From assembly GCA_963837025.1 (NCBI GenBank), contig CAWILT010000001.1:434001-498000 (forward strand): a stretch of DNA of 64,000 bases, given 5' to 3'. The notes beneath the pieces are model-generated. The model was not told the DNA's origin. It saw only the letters and a list, made by a program, of their open reading frames with translations, and did not search any database. Position numbers and translations under genes: made by a program. Each line of letters begins with the position of its first letter. Positions within the stretch are counted from its first letter, which is position 1. Positions 60,982-64,000 of the stretch are shown piece after piece. This DNA comes from JALZUV01 sp963837025. Lineage in GTDB: Bacteria > Pseudomonadota > Alphaproteobacteria > Rickettsiales > JALZUV01.

Positions 60982-61744
60982 TGTTTTTCGTATCCTGTTT
61001 CTTTTCAATCAGCCTGCAACTGATGATAGAACATTCATACAATATTAGCAGCGGCACCGCGAGTGCAACTTGGCTTATCACATCGGGAGGGGTAAAAATG
61101 GCCGCCGCTGTGACAATTCCGACAAGCGCGAACTTGCGCGTACGCGCCAATGTTTCGGCTTTCACCAGTCCTGCGCGCGCCATAAGCGTAATAACAACGG
61201 GCATTTGGAAAGCCAACCCAAAAGCGATAAGCAACTGCATGACCAAAGCCAAATAGTCGCTCACCTTGGCTTCAAGCACTACGGCCATAGGCAACTCACC
61301 CGCACCTGAAAGCTGTTCGAATCCAATAAAAAACTTCCATGCCAGCGGAAATACATAATAATACGCTAGCGCCATTCCTGCAAAAAATAATATAGGCGAT
61401 AAAATAAGGTAAGGCACCACAACCCGCTTTTCATTTTTATATAACCCCGGTGCAACAAATCCATAAAATTGCTGCGCTATAATGGGAAAAGCCAAGCAAA
61501 AGCCTACAAAAAGCGAAAGCTTTACATAGGTAAAAAACGTTTCGGGTAAGCTTGTATAAATAAGCCTTCGCCCTTCCCCGCCACCATAGGCATCAACTAA
61601 AGGCTGCATTAGAAAGCCGTATGCATCGGTTTTAAACAAATAGGCAATGGCAAAACCGATTATCCACGCAGAAAATACCACCATTAAACGCGTGCGAAAT
61701 TCAAGCAAATGCGCCATTAACGGGGCGCGTAAATCATCATTCAT
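60938..61744 (-). CDS. tatC: Sec-independent translocase TatC
   Basis: TatC is the multi-spanning receptor for twin-arginine signal peptides. The 268-residue protein has six hydrophobic segments, opens with APLMAHLLEFRTRLMVVF (the conserved H-L-x-E-L/F-R motif) and carries YGFVAPGLYKNEKR after the second segment. It forms the tatA-tatB-tatC operon, overlapping tatB by four bases and the chosen serS start by about 44 bases. Confidence 0.95.
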   Translation of the reverse strand: MNDDLRAPLMAHLLEFRTRLMVVFSAWIIGFAIAYLFKTDAYGFLMQPLVDAYGGGEGRRLIYTSLPETFFTYVKLSLFVGFCLAFPIIAQQFYGFVAPGLYKNEKRVVVPYLILSPILFFAGMALAYYYVFPLAWKFFIGFEQLSGAGELPMAVVLEAKVSDYLALVMQLLIAFGLAFQMPVVITLMARAGLVKAETLARTRKFALVGIVTAAAIFTPPDVISQVALAVPLLILYECSIISCRLIEKKQDTKNNARHTLDSREPDSL

Positions 61745-62007
61745 TGAGGTGGCTCTTTGCGCGATGAGTCTTTGATATCTGACATATCATAGGCTTCAAA
61801 TACATCACCGGCATCATTTCGAATCGATTTGACATCATCTTGCACATCATCCAATTCAAGCTGCTGCATAAAATGGTTGCTCATACGCTTAAACTTACCA
61901 ATCCACTGCCCAATTTTTCTAAGCAGAACAGGTAATTCTTCAGGCCCAATCACAATAAGCGCGATAACCGCGATAAATGCTAGCTCCGCAAAGGATAGAT
62001 CAAACAT
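61741..62007 (-). CDS. tatB: Sec-independent translocase TatB
   Basis: TatB is the single-span partner of TatC in the receptor complex. The 88-residue protein begins MFDLSFAELAFIAVIALIVIGPEELPVLLRKIGQWIGK; the core ELAFIAVIALIVIGPEELP with the FGP/IGPE hinge is the TatB signature. An amphipathic helix and a short acidic tail follow. It is shorter than E. coli TatB (171). Its start shares one base with the tatA stop (TAATG). Confidence 0.93.
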   Translation of the reverse strand: MFDLSFAELAFIAVIALIVIGPEELPVLLRKIGQWIGKFKRMSNHFMQQLELDDVQDDVKSIRNDAGDVFEAYDMSDIKDSSRKEPPQ

Positions 62008-62180
62008 TATTTCTTCGCAGGAGGCTCGTCTGAGGCATTGTCTTTGCCGTCATTAATACCTTCTTTCATCGATTTTATGCCCTTACCCAAATCGCCCATC
62101 ACGCGCGGCAATTTTCCTGCACCAAAAACCAACAATACAATAACCAAAATTAAAATTAACTGCCAAAAACCAAGACTCAT
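62007..62180 (-). CDS. tatA: Sec-independent translocase TatA
   Basis: TatA forms the pore-like multimers that pass folded proteins. The 57-residue protein reads MSLGFWQLILILVIVLLVFG and then AGKLPRVMGDLGKGIKSMKEGI, with the TatA hinge FGAGKLP and the amphipathic helix, followed by a short Asp/Lys-rich tail. It is the first gene of the tat-serS-surE-pcm run. The space before it (62181-62255) holds no gene. Confidence 0.93.
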   Translation of the reverse strand: MSLGFWQLILILVIVLLVFGAGKLPRVMGDLGKGIKSMKEGINDGKDNASDEPPAKK

Positions 62181-62255
62181 AACGCACCTATAAAATTTGT
62201 TTGTGCATGTAAATAGCAGTTATAGGGGGTAGATTCAAACGCAATCCACAGCGCT

Positions 62256-64000
62256 TTAACTTCCCGCGTTTAAACGTAAATAATTAGGCCGTGGCGTATT
62301 TGGATTCTTCAATTTTATTGCATCATAGGCTTGCCTAATTTCATCGGGTGTCATGTCAAGCCCTTCAGGTTTATCAATTTTATCTACGACAAAAGAAGCG
62401 AGAAATTTCACCAGCGTTAAATTGGAGGGCCCATGTGCATTCATATTTAATTGGGCTTTTTCAAATACATCAATTATACGCTCAATATCGGTCATAATAA
62501 GCACATGATTCACCCCACCCACGCGCGCAGCTAGTAAGTCGGTATTCTCAAAATTCGCATAGTGCTCAGCACCTTCCGGTAGCAATTTATGACGTTTTAA
62601 AAACTCAATCATATCGCCTTCTAAAGCCGCTTTCTCAAGCGCAAAAAGCTCATAATCATCCATAATAAATGATTCTGCTATCACCTTATCATCACCCAAC
62701 TCACCAGCGTTATCAACAAGCACTAACTTGCCTAGATGTTTATCATTTAGTGCAGCCAAAAATGAGCTTGGAAAATTAATATGTTTATTAAGCGCAATCC
62801 GCCAAGGCAACGTCCGATAATGCCCCGATTTTTTAGGGGGTAGTGGCGTGCCATCCGGTTTATAGCCCGCGCGCAACATGATGCGATCAAGTGCGGGCAG
62901 CGGATATTCCTCGCGACGGTCTTGTGGGGTAATAAGCAAACAATCTGCCGCAACCACCTCGGTATAATAGCCAGCCTTCGAAAAAGCAGCCACCACCTTA
63001 TCATAGCGGTTTTCGTAATCTACGCCTGAACCATCAAAAAATACGTTATAGCGACGCTCTCGAGCAAGTTCGCAAAGCCAATTCCGGCGTGTATCAGCCC
63101 ATAAATGCACCGCCTCATAATCATCGGCATGGTGGCCGGCAGCAATTAGCACATGATAAATATCACTGTAAGGGCGGCCCTCATCAAGCGACGCATAGAT
63201 AAAATCGTCGCGAATTTTGCCATCAGCATCTTTATAATGCTTGTTTAAATAGCAATTAGAACCTTTGCCAGATCCGCTACCACCCATCGTCATCATCATT
63301 TTTGGCTCGGCTGAGCTTTTAACATTGGGATATAATGCCAGTTCATGCTCAATCGATTCACGTAGATGTTGTGCAATCCGATTCACTTGTTGCGCCGCAA
63401 GCTGCACCATAAGCTCAGCGCGCTCAAATCCTTTTAAGCTTAATATCACCTCATCGGCAAAAGCTACATCCTTTAAATCTCTAATTCCTTTATTAAATTC
63501 AGTATGCAAATAGTGCGACAAACGTTCATGCTGCGAATGCGAAAGAAGCGATAACGGGTGTAAATTCATGCAGATAGGAAGCGACCCATTGCTAATATCA
63601 ATTGAATCAACCATCGTTTTAGAAAAAATATCTGCACCGAAGTTATCCTTATCCAAATCGGTTAAACGCCCAACCCAGTGCTCTTTGGCAATCCGCAATG
63701 TGCCCAATAACTCACCTTTACCCATGTGCGTTTTAACCAGCTCTACACATTTTTTTTCCGTAATCAGCGCACCATTGATAAGCACAATAAGCGCTTCATC
63801 TTCAGGCACATTTTTAAAAAGCGTAATGTTAACTTCAGCGCGGTCTGCTTGAATAAACCGCTTACCATAAAGCGTAACCGTTCGATCTTCCCAATAGAAA
63901 TGTGGAGGGGTATTTTCACGATATTCCTGTCCACGCGCTTCATCCATAGCAGAAAGAAAAACATCTTTCATCTGCTCGCGTGTTTTAGCGTTATCGGCAA
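62256..64000 (-). CDS. Large zeta-toxin-like P-loop kinase (5' end cut by window)
   Basis: The first ATG inside is 63971 (571 residues from there), but the frame remains open to the window edge, so the N-terminus is probably missing. A Walker A motif GGSGSGKG (residues 230-237 from that ATG) is followed by FIYASLDEGRPYSDIYHVL, a strand FFDGSGVDYENRYDKVV and a helix-strand with YYTEVVAADCLLITPQDRREEYPLPALDRIML. This order resembles zeta-toxin/phosphotransferase P-loop NTPases (PF06414). The first 220 residues are unassigned, with a beta-rich start, and the last 100 are helical. No antitoxin gene is seen downstream; it lies 75 bases before tatA. The family call is moderate. Confidence 0.5.
   Translation of the reverse strand, partial: ADNAKTREQMKDVFLSAMDEARGQEYRENTPPHFYWEDRTVTLYGKRFIQADRAEVNITLFKNVPEDEALIVLINGALITEKKCVELVKTHMGKGELLGTLRIAKEHWVGRLTDLDKDNFGADIFSKTMVDSIDISNGSLPICMNLHPLSLLSHSQHERLSHYLHTEFNKGIRDLKDVAFADEVILSLKGFERAELMVQLAAQQVNRIAQHLRESIEHELALYPNVKSSAEPKMMMTMGGSGSGKGSNCYLNKHYKDADGKIRDDFIYASLDEGRPYSDIYHVLIAAGHHADDYEAVHLWADTRRNWLCELARERRYNVFFDGSGVDYENRYDKVVAAFSKAGYYTEVVAADCLLITPQDRREEYPLPALDRIMLRAGYKPDGTPLPPKKSGHYRTLPWRIALNKHINFPSSFLAALNDKHLGKLVLVDNAGELGDDKVIAESFIMDDYELFALEKAALEGDMIEFLKRHKLLPEGAEHYANFENTDLLAARVGGVNHVLIMTDIERIIDVFEKAQLNMNAHGPSNLTLVKFLASFVVDKIDKPEGLDMTPDEIRQAYDAIKLKNPNTPRPNYLRLNAGS

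Noticed and set aside
60590..61048. 152-codon open frame opposite serS and tatC
   Set aside because: It mirrors conserved coding sequence on the other strand; Ser/Ala/Cys-rich composition is typical of a shadow frame.
1..64000. CRISPR arrays, insertion sequences, prophage genes and rRNA
   Set aside because: No regularly spaced repeats, transposase, integrase, phage structural gene or rRNA sequence was seen.

Overview
The window comes from a low-GC (about 40% by eye) Gram-negative bacterium that is almost certainly an alphaproteobacterium. The evidence is a set of alphaproteobacterial gene neighbourhoods: tsaD/hemC-hemD-mitofilin-hemY, yajC-secD-Mth938, tatA-tatB-tatC-serS-surE-pcm-M23 peptidase, and lipA with a COQ10/RatA gene. 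The genus cannot be named from the sequence. Both edges cut through genes whose reading frames stay open to the end.

Layout. (1) 1-3.8 kb is accessory-looking: a large protein joining an RdgB/ITPase-like region to a LOG-like phosphoribohydrolase region, then small unknown minus-strand genes, one of them frameshifted, up to tRNA-Glu. (2) 3.9-14.3 kb is mostly housekeeping: ppx/gppA-rlmE, murJ, gamma-carbonic anhydrase, argC, rplM-rpsI, a PiT-like membrane protein, lepA, and a TIGR02186-like protein with a universal stress protein. (3) 14.3-17.5 kb holds an RDD protein and bioD, bioC and bioF. (4) 17.5-39.0 kb is a nearly complete alginate-type exopolysaccharide locus. (5) 39-46.5 kb is mixed: a flavodoxin-fold protein, tRNA-Ala, a SulP transporter, rpoZ, lipA, COQ10, an orphan CcmA-like ATPase and an orphan ModA-like protein. 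(6) 46.6-62.2 kb carries tsaD, the haem genes, Mth938-secD-yajC-rpmG, galU-ugd and the serS/tat operon. (7) 62.3-64.0 kb holds a large P-loop protein resembling zeta-toxin kinases.

The alginate locus is the main specialised system. AlgA and AlgC supply GDP-mannose. Alg8 is the polymerase and Alg44 the c-di-GMP (PilZ) co-polymerase. A Sel1/TPR AlgK-like protein and an outer-membrane barrel would form the exit path. AlgG epimerises and AlgL cleaves polymer in the periplasm; AlgI, AlgJ, AlgX and AlgF O-acetylate it. The genes form three transcription blocks instead of the single Pseudomonas operon: algK-barrel leftward, alg8-alg44-algG-algL-sel1-algJ-algI rightward, and algA-algX-algF-sel1 leftward, with algC separate. 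The AlgG protein carries an extra helical region of about 600 residues, three Sel1-repeat proteins are present, the barrel does not look like AlgE, and no GDP-mannose dehydrogenase (AlgD) lies in the window. The nearest dehydrogenase, next to galU at 55 kb, is a UDP-glucose dehydrogenase by its motifs.

The most unusual single gene is the fusion at the left edge. Its two enzyme-like regions would in principle act in sequence (NTP to NMP, then NMP to free base plus ribose 5-phosphate), although part of the ITPase signature is degenerate. No CRISPR array, insertion sequence or rRNA gene was seen, and no gene-free stretch exceeds 300 bases.
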